64,000 nt of DNA from Verrucomicrobiia bacterium (GTDB lineage Bacteria > Verrucomicrobiota > Verrucomicrobiia > Limisphaerales > Pedosphaeraceae): contig DATAUW010000041.1 of the NCBI GenBank assembly GCA_036268055.1, positions 1 to 64,000 on the forward strand, given 5' to 3'. The translations under genes were made by a program, and so were the position numbers. The notes beneath the pieces were generated by a model that did no database searches, was not told the DNA's origin, and saw only the letters and a list, made by a program, of their open reading frames with translations. How positions within the stretch are numbered: the stretch's first letter is position 1; every line of letters starts with the position of its first letter. Positions 15,953-24,439 of the stretch are shown piece by piece.

Positions 15953-16162
15953 GGGGAGGAAATTTTTGGTCGGAATTATTTCGGGTGGGTGAATTTTAGA
16001 TGTTCAGGTCTTCTTCAGAGCAAAATGCAAATTAAGGGCCGCCTACTTGCGCGGCCCATCGCGGCAGGTTATCCTAGGGGCAGCTTTCAAGCGCAATCAT
16101 TTGCTCCTTACATTTCCAAACTTGTGACGGCCTTTTTAGGTTTGTCAGGTGCAGGAAAATAA

Positions 16163-17683
16163 ATGGGCGTGGGCTACATCGCTTTCATGAAAACCATCCC
16201 TTTACTCTTCGCGTTAATCGCCCTTGGGAACATAAATGTCAGCGGGCAGCTATCCGTTTCAAACGTGGCGAATGGAAGTATCCAGATTTCCATTCCGTCG
16301 AACACAAACGCCGAATATTTTCTTGAGCGTTCGACTGATCTAAAGGAATGGGAACGAATGGGCGGCATTCTTCCAGGAACTGGCTCGGCTATCACGTGGA
16401 AAGATTCTTCGACCAATAGTTTCTCATTTTATAGGGCGTCAATAAGTCCATTGGTGAACGCGCCTCTTTATGGCATTGACTTCAGCCCTTACCTGGACGG
16501 CCAAAGTCCGGAAACAAATTTCGCCGTTTCACGCAGCCAAATCGAATCGAGAATGCACCCGTTGATTCCGCGAACCGGATGGATTCGTACTTTCAGCATG
16601 GTTGATGGCTTACAGGTTTCCGGCCAGGTGGCCCACCAATTTGGACTCAAAGCGGCGTTGGGAGCGTGGCTTGGCCCCGAAACAACTCCCGCCGGGATTT
16701 CTGCCAACCAGATAAACATCAGCAATTTGATTACGGCAGGTCTGGCAGGTGAAGCGGATTTATTAATCGTAGGAAGCGAAGTTCTGCAAAGAGGAGATCT
16801 TCCGGTGTCGAATTTAGTCGCCTATATCAATCAAGTGCGCGCGGCGGTTCCCGGTGTGCCGGTTGCCACGGCTGATACTTATTCATCCTGGATGTCTTCG
16901 TTCAACTCAGAATTGCTCGATGCCAGTGATGTTCTATTGGTTAACTTTTATCCATTCTGGCAAGGAATCGCGGTCGAAGACGGTGCCTCGACGGTTTACC
17001 AGCAGTATATCAATATGGTTTGGTATGCGGGAAGCAAACCCGTGTGGATTTCAGAGACTGGCTGGCCTTCGGCAGGACAGGCGGTCGGTGATGCCGTTCC
17101 GTCACCACAGAACGCAGCCAAATATTTTTCCGATGTCGTCACCTGGGCCAGATTTTATGGCGTGCCCTTTTTTTACTTTGAAGGCTATGACGAAGGTTGG
17201 AAATCTGACGAGGGTGCGGTGGGGCCAAATTGGGGAATATGGCAAAGTGACGGCACACTCAAACCGGGGATGGAGCCAACTTTTGACAATCGCATTTCGT
17301 CAACTAACTGGAATGCGCCGATTGACGGGGCGGGAATTCCAAGTCTGTCCTTTTCAAATGTTCCGGCGGTTGGCGACATGACCAACCTTTACGTTAGCGG
17401 CACGGCAAGTCACGTTTCACCTTTTAGCGTATTTTTGTGCCTGTACATTCAGGTCAACGGGTCCTGGTATCAAAAACCGTATTACACTGCTCCATACACC
17501 GCGATTAATCCGCAAGGAACGTGGCAGTGCGAGTATGCAACCGGTGGCCAAGATATATATGCGACGAATTTCACCGCATTCCTATTTCCCACAAATTATT
17601 CGCCACCTTTCGTTTTTGGCCAACCTTTACCCGCAGAGCTAAGTAGTAACGCGATCGCTTCGGCAACGGCGTCGAGACTATGA
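16163..17683 (+). CDS. secreted GH17-family beta-1,3-glucanase-like protein
   Basis: The 506-aa product has a signal peptide, an N-terminal 75-residue module of the FYR type (YFLERSTDLKEWERMGGILP, then SFSFYRAS), and a TIM-barrel domain from about 85 to 370. The barrel shows GH17 landmarks: YGIDFSPYLDG, IRTFS, VGSEVLQRGD with the acid/base E206, NFYPFW, and ISETGWPSAG with the nucleophile E298, then FFYFEGYDE and GPNWGIW. GH17 enzymes split or transfer beta-1,3-glucans such as laminarin. A 130-residue C-terminal region is unassigned. AGGAAAA precedes the start; a second ATG eight codons on is possible. Confidence 0.8.
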   Translation: MGVGYIAFMKTIPLLFALIALGNINVSGQLSVSNVANGSIQISIPSNTNAEYFLERSTDLKEWERMGGILPGTGSAITWKDSSTNSFSFYRASISPLVNAPLYGIDFSPYLDGQSPETNFAVSRSQIESRMHPLIPRTGWIRTFSMVDGLQVSGQVAHQFGLKAALGAWLGPETTPAGISANQINISNLITAGLAGEADLLIVGSEVLQRGDLPVSNLVAYINQVRAAVPGVPVATADTYSSWMSSFNSELLDASDVLLVNFYPFWQGIAVEDGASTVYQQYINMVWYAGSKPVWISETGWPSAGQAVGDAVPSPQNAAKYFSDVVTWARFYGVPFFYFEGYDEGWKSDEGAVGPNWGIWQSDGTLKPGMEPTFDNRISSTNWNAPIDGAGIPSLSFSNVPAVGDMTNLYVSGTASHVSPFSVFLCLYIQVNGSWYQKPYYTAPYTAINPQGTWQCEYATGGQDIYATNFTAFLFPTNYSPPFVFGQPLPAELSSNAIASATASRL

Positions 17684-18132
17684 ATTTAGTTGTTCACGGA
17701 TGAATTGGGCCCAGATGGGGTCGGGTTGCCAGATGGCGTGCAGGTCGCGGGTGGCTTCGGTTTCGCTGATGCCCTGGCGTTTCACGCGGTAGAGAAAATG
17801 AAGGCGGAGACGCGCAGGTTCGCGGCGCAGTGGACGAAAACGGGGCGGTCGGCGAAGGCATCCATGATTTGAGTAAAGGCGCGGAAGTCGTGGGGCGTGG
17901 GTGAGGAGAAATCCACGGGGAGGTGGACGTACGCGAGGCCGAGGCGGGTGACGAGGCTGCCTTCTTCGGGGATGGCGTTATCGGAGGTGGGCAAGGCGAG
18001 GTTGATGACGGCGCGGAAACCGGCGTCGCGGATGAGCGGGAGTTGCGCGGGAGTGGGCTGGCCGGAGGTTCCGAGGCGGTCGCCGATCTGCCGGAAGGCG
18101 CGGATGGCTTGAAGAGGCGTGGAATTTTCCAT
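17678..18132 (-). pseudogene. tyrosine-phosphatase-like protein, frameshifted
   Basis: The frame from the ATG at 18132 encodes MENSTPLQAIRAFRQIGDRL and onwards to VFVHCAANLRVSAFIF, then hits a stop after STA at about 17782. In the next frame the protein continues as LYRVKRQGISETEATRDLHA and ends QLNS at 17678. One missing base in the TTTTCTCT run near 17798 explains both parts. The family is a DSP/PTP-like phosphatase in which the usual C-X5-R loop reads HCAANLR, one residue short. The frameshift may be biological or a sequencing error. The 3' end overlaps the convergent GH17 gene by six bases. Confidence 0.7.
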
Positions 18133-18298
18133 GGCGGGAAGATAATGGGGATTTGCGGGGATGAAAATAATTTTGGCGAGTGGAGAAATAGGCGGGAGGG
18201 CGCGACAGATTTTATAATTGCCCGGCCTTTCCTTTTTCGGAGGCTGGTGGTATATCCATGCTTGATGACGCGCATCCAAATTTTGTCCAAGTGTCCGA

Positions 18299-19486
18299 AT
18301 GAATGATACTGCCGCGCAAAGTGCTCCCGGCCTGACGGTCGGCGCGCGTTGTTCAATCACGATTCACGATATCGCTTTTGGCGGGGATGGCGTGGGGCGA
18401 TACGAGGATTTTGTGGTGTTTGTGCCGTTCGTGTTGATCGGCGAAAAGGTGGAGGTGGAGATCACGGAGGTGAAGAAGCGCTTCGCGCGCGCGCGATTGT
18501 TGGAGGTCTTAGCGGGATCGTTGGAGCGAGTGAAGCCGCCGTGCCGATATTTTGGCGATTGTGGCGGGTGCCAATATCAGCATGTGGACTACGCGGCGCA
18601 ACTTCGCCTGAAGCACAAGCAGGTTTCTGATTTGTTCGAACGCATCGGTGGCTTTGACGCGGAAGTGGTGGCGCCGGTCGTGCCGTGCCCGCAACCTTAT
18701 GGCTATCGCAATCGCATCATGATCCGCAGCCAGTGGGATAAATTTAAACAGGGGCTGAACATCGGCTACATTCGCACGGACAATCGGCTGGTCGTGGACA
18801 TCGAGGAATGTTTGATCGCGGAGCCGGCGTTGAACGAACAGATTTTGCACGTGCGCGCGCATCCGCCGCCCAAGGGCGGAATCAAAGTGGTGTTGCGGGT
18901 AAACCCCGAAGGCTGGGAAGTGCCGCGTGATTCTTTTTTTCAAAATAATTTTTTTCTGCTGCCGGGATTGGTGGAGACGGTGCGCGGATTTTTGCGCGAG
19001 GGGAAAAACCGATTTCTGGTGGATACGTATTGCGGGGTGGGATTTTTCGGTATCGAATGCGCGGACCTGGTGGAATCGTTCATCGGTGTGGAACTGGATA
19101 TTCAAGCCATCAAGGCCGCGAAGAACAACGCAGCGAAGCGCAATATTTTAAATGGCGAATTCCTGACGGGTCGCGCGGAACAAATGCTGCCGGAGTTACT
19201 CCAGCGTTTTCCCGCGGAAGCGACGACGGTTGTGCTTGATCCGCCGCGGACGGGTTTGTTGCCGGAAAGTTTGAAATTGCTGCGCCAAGTGCGGCCCGGG
19301 CAGGTCATTTATATTTCCTGCCATCCGGCGACGATGGCGCGGGACTTGAACGCTTTATGCTCCGACGGTGTCTTTAAGTTATTACACGTGATTCCGTTGG
19401 ACATGTTTCCGCAGACTGCGCACGTCGAATGCGTGGCGGATTTGCGCCTGAATCCGGCCAACCCCGGCCCGGCGTGTCTTATTTAG
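18299..19486 (+). CDS. rlmD: 23S rRNA m5U methyltransferase (RumA/RlmD-like)
   Basis: The 395-aa product has an N-terminal TRAM domain (residues 12-70), an iron-sulfur cysteine set at C82, C88 and C91 with a fourth in IEECLIAEP, and a Rossmann methyltransferase domain (VDTYCGVGFFGIECADLV). The catalytic cysteine is in ISCHPATMARDL. Members transfer methyl from SAM to carbon 5 of a uridine in 23S rRNA or tRNA. The exact target cannot be read from sequence; RlmD is the closest guess. It leads a same-strand run into the envelope glycan genes, though 60 bp separate it from the next start. Confidence 0.86.
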   Translation: MNDTAAQSAPGLTVGARCSITIHDIAFGGDGVGRYEDFVVFVPFVLIGEKVEVEITEVKKRFARARLLEVLAGSLERVKPPCRYFGDCGGCQYQHVDYAAQLRLKHKQVSDLFERIGGFDAEVVAPVVPCPQPYGYRNRIMIRSQWDKFKQGLNIGYIRTDNRLVVDIEECLIAEPALNEQILHVRAHPPPKGGIKVVLRVNPEGWEVPRDSFFQNNFFLLPGLVETVRGFLREGKNRFLVDTYCGVGFFGIECADLVESFIGVELDIQAIKAAKNNAAKRNILNGEFLTGRAEQMLPELLQRFPAEATTVVLDPPRTGLLPESLKLLRQVRPGQVIYISCHPATMARDLNALCSDGVFKLLHVIPLDMFPQTAHVECVADLRLNPANPGPACLI

Positions 19487-19546
19487 ACGACATTCTGGGC
19501 TTGCCAATCCAACCACCATGATTTCAACTCTGGCCTTCACATCGAA

Positions 19547-22273
19547 ATGACAAACCAAACCGAAACTCGACAACCGCAGGGAAGATTTTTTGTCACCTCC
19601 AAATGGCCCTGGATTCTGGGCGCGGCGATGTTCGCCGTCTATTTACTGACACTCAATCATTGGGTGACGCCCCGAGGCCTGACGGAAATCGCGGACGTAG
19701 CTGGGTGGAGTTACGGTCATGATATTTACAGCCCGGTCACATTTATTGTGCTGTGTCCCTTCCGCTGGCTGCCTGCGCAAATCATACCGCCAGCGCTTAA
19801 TCTTTTTTCCGCAATCCTCGCGGCGCTCATCCTGTGGCAACTCGCCCGCTCAGTTTCATTGCTTCCACATGATCGCACCGATGACCAGCGCCAGCGCGAG
19901 CAGAGTGAATATTCCATTTTGACCATCAGCACGGCCTGGGCGCCGCCGCTTTTCGCCGTGCTCGTATGCGGTTTCCAAATGACCTTTTGGGAACACGCCA
20001 CGCAGGCGACCGGCGAGATGATTGACCTGTTCATGTTTAGTTATGTGATCCGCTGCCTTTTGGAATATCGCGTCACCCAGCGAGAATTCTGGCTCATAAA
20101 ATTCGCACTGGTCTATGGGCTCGGCATGGCGAACAACGTCGCAATGGTCGCATTTTTTCCAGCGTTTCTGGCGGCGGTGATCTGGATAAAGGGGACAAGT
20201 GCTTTTAATCCCGGCTTCATGTCGCGGACTCTGTTATTCGGGCTTTTGGGTTTCTCTTTAATTTTTTTCCCCTCGATTTACACCAGCCTTTCGCAAACGC
20301 TTCATGCTGATTTTGGGGAGACCATGCGGACAATGTTCGCAAGCGACAAACGGTTTCTACTGCACTTCCCGCGCAGTGTGATTTTGCTGATGTCTCTTAC
20401 GTCAATTTTACCTGTATTCGTAATCGGTATCCGATGGTCATCCTATTTCGGTGATAACAGTCCGGTGGGAATCCTTCTGGCCAAATCGGGGTTTCACGTT
20501 GTCCATGGCGTGTTCCTCATCGTCTGCCTTTGGGTCATGCTCGACTGCCCCATCAGTCCGCGCGTGCTCGGCTTCGGCCTGCCATTTCTCGCTCTTTATT
20601 ATCTGACGGCCTTGAGCATCGGTTATTTTATCGGGTACTTCCTGTTAATTTTCGGCACAAAAATTCCACGATCGCGCCGTTCGTTGAATCCCTTGCTGCA
20701 ATTCACCAATAATTGTGTACTGCTGGTCATGTGGGTAGCGATTCTCACCACTCCGGCTATCCTTATCTACCGTAATTTTTCTGTACTAAAGGAAGACAAA
20801 GTTCAATTCCATTGGTACCAGGACTATTTCAACCAAATTGATGGCTCGCTTCCGCCGTCGGGCGCAGTGGTGCTCAGTGATGACACGTTTCGGCTTTATT
20901 ATTTGGAAGCGGCGGCTTCTCGCAGAGGCCAGAACTCCAGCCACCTGTTCGTTGACACTAAATCGCTTGTCACCTATCCCCGCTACCTTTCATTTCTAGC
21001 CGAACGGAATCCCAGCTATCAAATTTCCACCACCTGGACGAATATCCCTCCCCTTGCACCGTCAATTCTTGGCTCGATCCAAATACTCGACCACCTTTCT
21101 CAAGCTCACGAATTATATTATATCCATCCCAGCTTCGGTTATTTTTTCGAACATTTTTATCTGCAACCTCAGGGACCGGTTTATCGCTTAAAAGTGTATC
21201 CCGAAAATTCGTGGGACGCCCCGCCGATGACTCCAGCCCAAATCGCTGAAAACGAAACTTTCTGGCAGAAAACTTACGCGGACCTGCTGCCCCCGATAGC
21301 GGCAACCATGACCAATTTAACCGCAAAAATCCAGCCGGAATGGTGGGGTGATTTTCTTACTTTGGCCCACATCAGACCCGAACCCAACCGTTTCGCGTTG
21401 TTGCTCGGGTCTTACTATTCACGCGGCTTGAATACCTGGGGCGTGGAAATTGAGTGTGCCGGCAAGCTGGATGAAGCCGCTAAAAATTTCGATTGCGCGC
21501 TTGAAGTAAACCCTTTGAATGTTTGCGCCAAACTTAATCAACTGTTCAACAAGAGCCTCAAGGCCGGTGAGAAACAATCCATTCAACCGCCGAAAGACAT
21601 TGAAGAACGGCTGGGCGGACGCAGAGGAGATCTGCTCAACGCCAACGGCCCGATTGACGAGCCGAATTTTCGCGTGGACTTCGCGAGCTTTCTCGCCGAC
21701 GGCGGAAACTTTCGCCAGGCAGTCCAGCAGTTGGAACGCGCCAGCCAGGTAGCCCCGGATAACTTTCGTCCGCGGCTCGAATTGGCCCAGTTGCTGGTTT
21801 ACATCCAAACTTACACGAATGGCTTATCTCATTTGCTGCCCTACGAACATGGCTTTGACGAAGCGCTGCAATATACGGACGATATTCTCAAAGTTGCTCC
21901 CACCCAGCCGATCGCGCTTTTCCTGAAAGGTGTCGCGCTCATCCAGCTTCAGCAGTATGACAATGCCATCGTGCCCCTGAGTAAACTGCTCACCACAGAA
22001 ACTAATAATTACGCCGCCCGCCTTAACCGCGCGATCGCCTATTATAAAATAAATAATTTGGACGCCGCCAAAGCCGATTACACCGTTATCACCAAGGTTT
22101 CTCCCAAGGCCTATCAGGTTTATTACGGCCTCGGAGAAATCGCCTACCAGCAAAAGGACAAGGCCGGCGCCATCAAAAATTACGAGCTTTACCTGAGCAA
22201 CGCTCCGACGAACACCACTGAATCCGCATCAGTCGCTGAGCGCTTGAAAGAATTGAAATCCAGCGCGCCCTGA
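19547..22273 (+). CDS. DUF2723-like membrane protein with C-terminal TPR repeats
   Basis: The 908-aa product combines about 9-11 membrane helices in the first 420 residues with a soluble middle part and TPR-like repeats from about 620 to the end (LDEAAKNFDCALEVNPLNVC, ALFLKGVALIQLQQYDNAIV, AIKNYELYLSNAPTN). The membrane half resembles DUF2723/PMT-type glycosyltransferases, with an early acidic loop (RGLTEIADVAGWSYGHDIYS) where the catalytic Asp of that superfamily would be. Such proteins add sugars from polyprenyl carriers to proteins or lipids. It is followed after three bases by a GT4 gene and then a WecA-like gene, which supports an envelope glycan role. Confidence 0.7.
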   Translation: MTNQTETRQPQGRFFVTSKWPWILGAAMFAVYLLTLNHWVTPRGLTEIADVAGWSYGHDIYSPVTFIVLCPFRWLPAQIIPPALNLFSAILAALILWQLARSVSLLPHDRTDDQRQREQSEYSILTISTAWAPPLFAVLVCGFQMTFWEHATQATGEMIDLFMFSYVIRCLLEYRVTQREFWLIKFALVYGLGMANNVAMVAFFPAFLAAVIWIKGTSAFNPGFMSRTLLFGLLGFSLIFFPSIYTSLSQTLHADFGETMRTMFASDKRFLLHFPRSVILLMSLTSILPVFVIGIRWSSYFGDNSPVGILLAKSGFHVVHGVFLIVCLWVMLDCPISPRVLGFGLPFLALYYLTALSIGYFIGYFLLIFGTKIPRSRRSLNPLLQFTNNCVLLVMWVAILTTPAILIYRNFSVLKEDKVQFHWYQDYFNQIDGSLPPSGAVVLSDDTFRLYYLEAAASRRGQNSSHLFVDTKSLVTYPRYLSFLAERNPSYQISTTWTNIPPLAPSILGSIQILDHLSQAHELYYIHPSFGYFFEHFYLQPQGPVYRLKVYPENSWDAPPMTPAQIAENETFWQKTYADLLPPIAATMTNLTAKIQPEWWGDFLTLAHIRPEPNRFALLLGSYYSRGLNTWGVEIECAGKLDEAAKNFDCALEVNPLNVCAKLNQLFNKSLKAGEKQSIQPPKDIEERLGGRRGDLLNANGPIDEPNFRVDFASFLADGGNFRQAVQQLERASQVAPDNFRPRLELAQLLVYIQTYTNGLSHLLPYEHGFDEALQYTDDILKVAPTQPIALFLKGVALIQLQQYDNAIVPLSKLLTTETNNYAARLNRAIAYYKINNLDAAKADYTVITKVSPKAYQVYYGLGEIAYQQKDKAGAIKNYELYLSNAPTNTTESASVAERLKELKSSAP

Positions 22274-22276
22274 CGC

Positions 22277-23437
22277 ATGCGCGTCACGCACGTCATCACC
22301 CGGCTCATCGTTGGCGGCGCGCAGGAAAATACCATCGCCTCCGTCCTTGGGCTTCGCGAAAAACCAGGCATGGATGTGCGCCTTATCTCCGGCGCGGACA
22401 CCGGCCCGGAAGGTTCACTCGCCTCCGCCTTTGACCGCATACCTTCCGCGCTAACTTTCGTGCCCGAATTAGTGCGGCCGGTTCATCCGGTGAAGGATTT
22501 GCAGGCGCTGGGCAAGCTGGCAAAAATATTTCGCGAACAGCGTCCCGATATTGTCCACACGCACAGCGGCAAGGCGGGAGTGCTGGGCCGCCTCGCGGCG
22601 CATCGGGCCGGTGTCCCCGTTATCATCCACACCATTCACGGGCCGTCGTTCGGCGCGTTTCAATCCGCGCTGGCGAATCTTATTTTTCTCGAAGCCGAAC
22701 GGCGCGCTGGAAAAATCACCACCCATTTTGTCACGGTCGCGGATGCGATGACTCGGCAATACCTGGCGGCAGGCATCGGCCGGCCGGAACAATATACGAA
22801 AATTTTTAGCGGCTTTCCGCTCTCGCCTTTTTTGTCGGCTGACAACGATCCGAAATTGCGCGCCCGCTACGGCCTTACGCCAAAAAATATCGTCATCGGA
22901 AAAATCGCGCGCCTGTTCAAGTTGAAAGGCCACGACGATCTGTTCCGCATCGCTCCTGAACTCGTCCGCGCGCATCCGCAAGTTCGTTTCCTGCTGGTTG
23001 GCGATGGTTCCTGGCGCATGCATTTTGAACAACAGGCCCGCGCCCTGGGCCTCGAAAAACATTTTATTTTCACCGGCCTTGTGCCGCCCGCCGAAGTGCC
23101 GCGACTGGTGGGTATCATGGACATCGTTGTGCATTTATCCTTGCGCGAAGGACTCGCTCGCGCATTGCCGCAGGCGCTTGCCGCGGGCAAACCCATAGTC
23201 GCTTACGATTGCGACGGCGCGCGCGAAGTATGCCGCGATAACGAAACCGGATTTCTCGTTCGCCCCGGTGATTTGACCACGTTGCGCGAACGACTGGGAA
23301 GGCTCGTGGCCGACGCCGCGTTGCGCGAAAAATTCGGACGCTGTGGCCAGGAATTTGTTCGCGAACACTTTCCTGTGGAAAAGATGGTGGACGATTTATT
23401 CGCGCTTTACTTGAAGCTGTCCCCTGCGCGTAAATAA
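22277..23437 (+). CDS. GT4-family glycosyltransferase
   Basis: The 386-aa product has the two-Rossmann GT-B fold of family 4: an N-terminal acceptor domain (HVITRLIVGGAQENTI, HTHSGKAGVLGRLAAHRAGV) and a C-terminal nucleotide-sugar domain (IGKIARLFKLKGHDDL, LLVGDGSWR, then the E-X7-E region in SLREGLARALPQALAAGKPI). It is cytosolic or peripheral on the membrane and uses an activated sugar to extend a lipid-linked or polysaccharide glycan. It starts three bases after the TPR membrane gene and ends six before the WecA-like gene, so the three form one operon. The substrate is not predictable. Confidence 0.88.
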   Translation: MRVTHVITRLIVGGAQENTIASVLGLREKPGMDVRLISGADTGPEGSLASAFDRIPSALTFVPELVRPVHPVKDLQALGKLAKIFREQRPDIVHTHSGKAGVLGRLAAHRAGVPVIIHTIHGPSFGAFQSALANLIFLEAERRAGKITTHFVTVADAMTRQYLAAGIGRPEQYTKIFSGFPLSPFLSADNDPKLRARYGLTPKNIVIGKIARLFKLKGHDDLFRIAPELVRAHPQVRFLLVGDGSWRMHFEQQARALGLEKHFIFTGLVPPAEVPRLVGIMDIVVHLSLREGLARALPQALAAGKPIVAYDCDGAREVCRDNETGFLVRPGDLTTLRERLGRLVADAALREKFGRCGQEFVREHFPVEKMVDDLFALYLKLSPARK

Positions 23438-23443
23438 AGGAAC

Positions 23444-24439
23444 GTGATTTTTCCTTTCAATGTTTATCTTGCTGCGCTGGTGGCCGCGTTCGCCGTATCG
23501 CTGCTGGCGCTGCCCGGATGCCGCGCGTTGTGCCGCCGCATTGGGCTGTTGGATGATCCCGGCCATCGCAAAATTCACGCCACGCCCATTCCTCTCGCCG
23601 GCGGGTTCGCGGTGCTCATCGGCATGGTAATTCCGCTTCTGCTCGGCGCAGCGATGGTGCATTGGAATTTGCCCAAACTGCATCACGGCGATGGACTGCT
23701 GGAACATGGTCTTGTCAAACGAGGCTGGGAATTGATCGCCATCATCATTGGAGCATTTATCATCGTCCTCACCGGCGGACTCGACGATAAATACGAACTG
23801 CGTCCCGCCGTAAAGTTTGCCGGCCAATTTTTCGCCGCAGTTCTAATCGCAAAAGCGAACGTCCGCATCACTCTGTTCGTTCACAGCGATATTTTCAGTT
23901 ACGCCATCACCATTCTTTGGATTCTCACCGTGATCAATGCCTTCAATTTCATGGACAACATGAACGGCCTCTGCGCGGGACTGGGTGCGATCAGCGCCTG
24001 GACTTTCGCATTGATCGCCGGGATGGATGGTCAATATCTCGTGACGATTCTCGCGCTCCTGACGAGCGGGGCATTGCTCGGATTTCTGCCCTACAATTTT
24101 CCGCGCGCCAGCGCGTTTCTCGGCGATACCGGCAGCCATCTCGTCGGTTACCTCCTCGCGGTCATGGCCATCCTTCCGCATTTTTACACCGCGCAACATC
24201 CGCGTCATTTCACGGTGCTCATTCCCCTGCTCATCCTTGCCGTGCCGCTGGGCGATCTCGTGTGGGTGGTGATTTTGCGCTGGCGCATCGGCCAGCCCTT
24301 TTATCAGGGCGACAACAATCATCTGTCGCATCGCCTGGTAAAACGCGGCTGGAGCAAACCCAACGCCGTGCTCATTATCTGGCTGCTTGCCGCTGTCTGC
24401 GGCGGAGTGGCCGTCGCGCTAATGCTTGTTCCCGGATAA
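23444..24439 (+). CDS. WecA/MraY-family polyprenyl-phosphate sugar-1-phosphate transferase
   Basis: The 331-aa polytopic membrane protein carries the family's metal and substrate motifs: GLLDDPGHRKIH near residue 32, GGLDDKYELRP near 110, NAFNFMDNMNGLCAG near 165 and FLGDTGSHLVGYLL near 227. It moves a HexNAc-1-phosphate from a UDP-sugar onto undecaprenyl phosphate, the first step of O-antigen, teichoic acid or exopolysaccharide assembly. MraY itself is less likely because the gene is not in a mur cluster. The start is GTG with AAAGGA upstream. The 3' end overlaps the convergent ClC gene by 21 bp. Confidence 0.88.
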   Translation: MIFPFNVYLAALVAAFAVSLLALPGCRALCRRIGLLDDPGHRKIHATPIPLAGGFAVLIGMVIPLLLGAAMVHWNLPKLHHGDGLLEHGLVKRGWELIAIIIGAFIIVLTGGLDDKYELRPAVKFAGQFFAAVLIAKANVRITLFVHSDIFSYAITILWILTVINAFNFMDNMNGLCAGLGAISAWTFALIAGMDGQYLVTILALLTSGALLGFLPYNFPRASAFLGDTGSHLVGYLLAVMAILPHFYTAQHPRHFTVLIPLLILAVPLGDLVWVVILRWRIGQPFYQGDNNHLSHRLVKRGWSKPNAVLIIWLLAAVCGGVAVALMLVPG

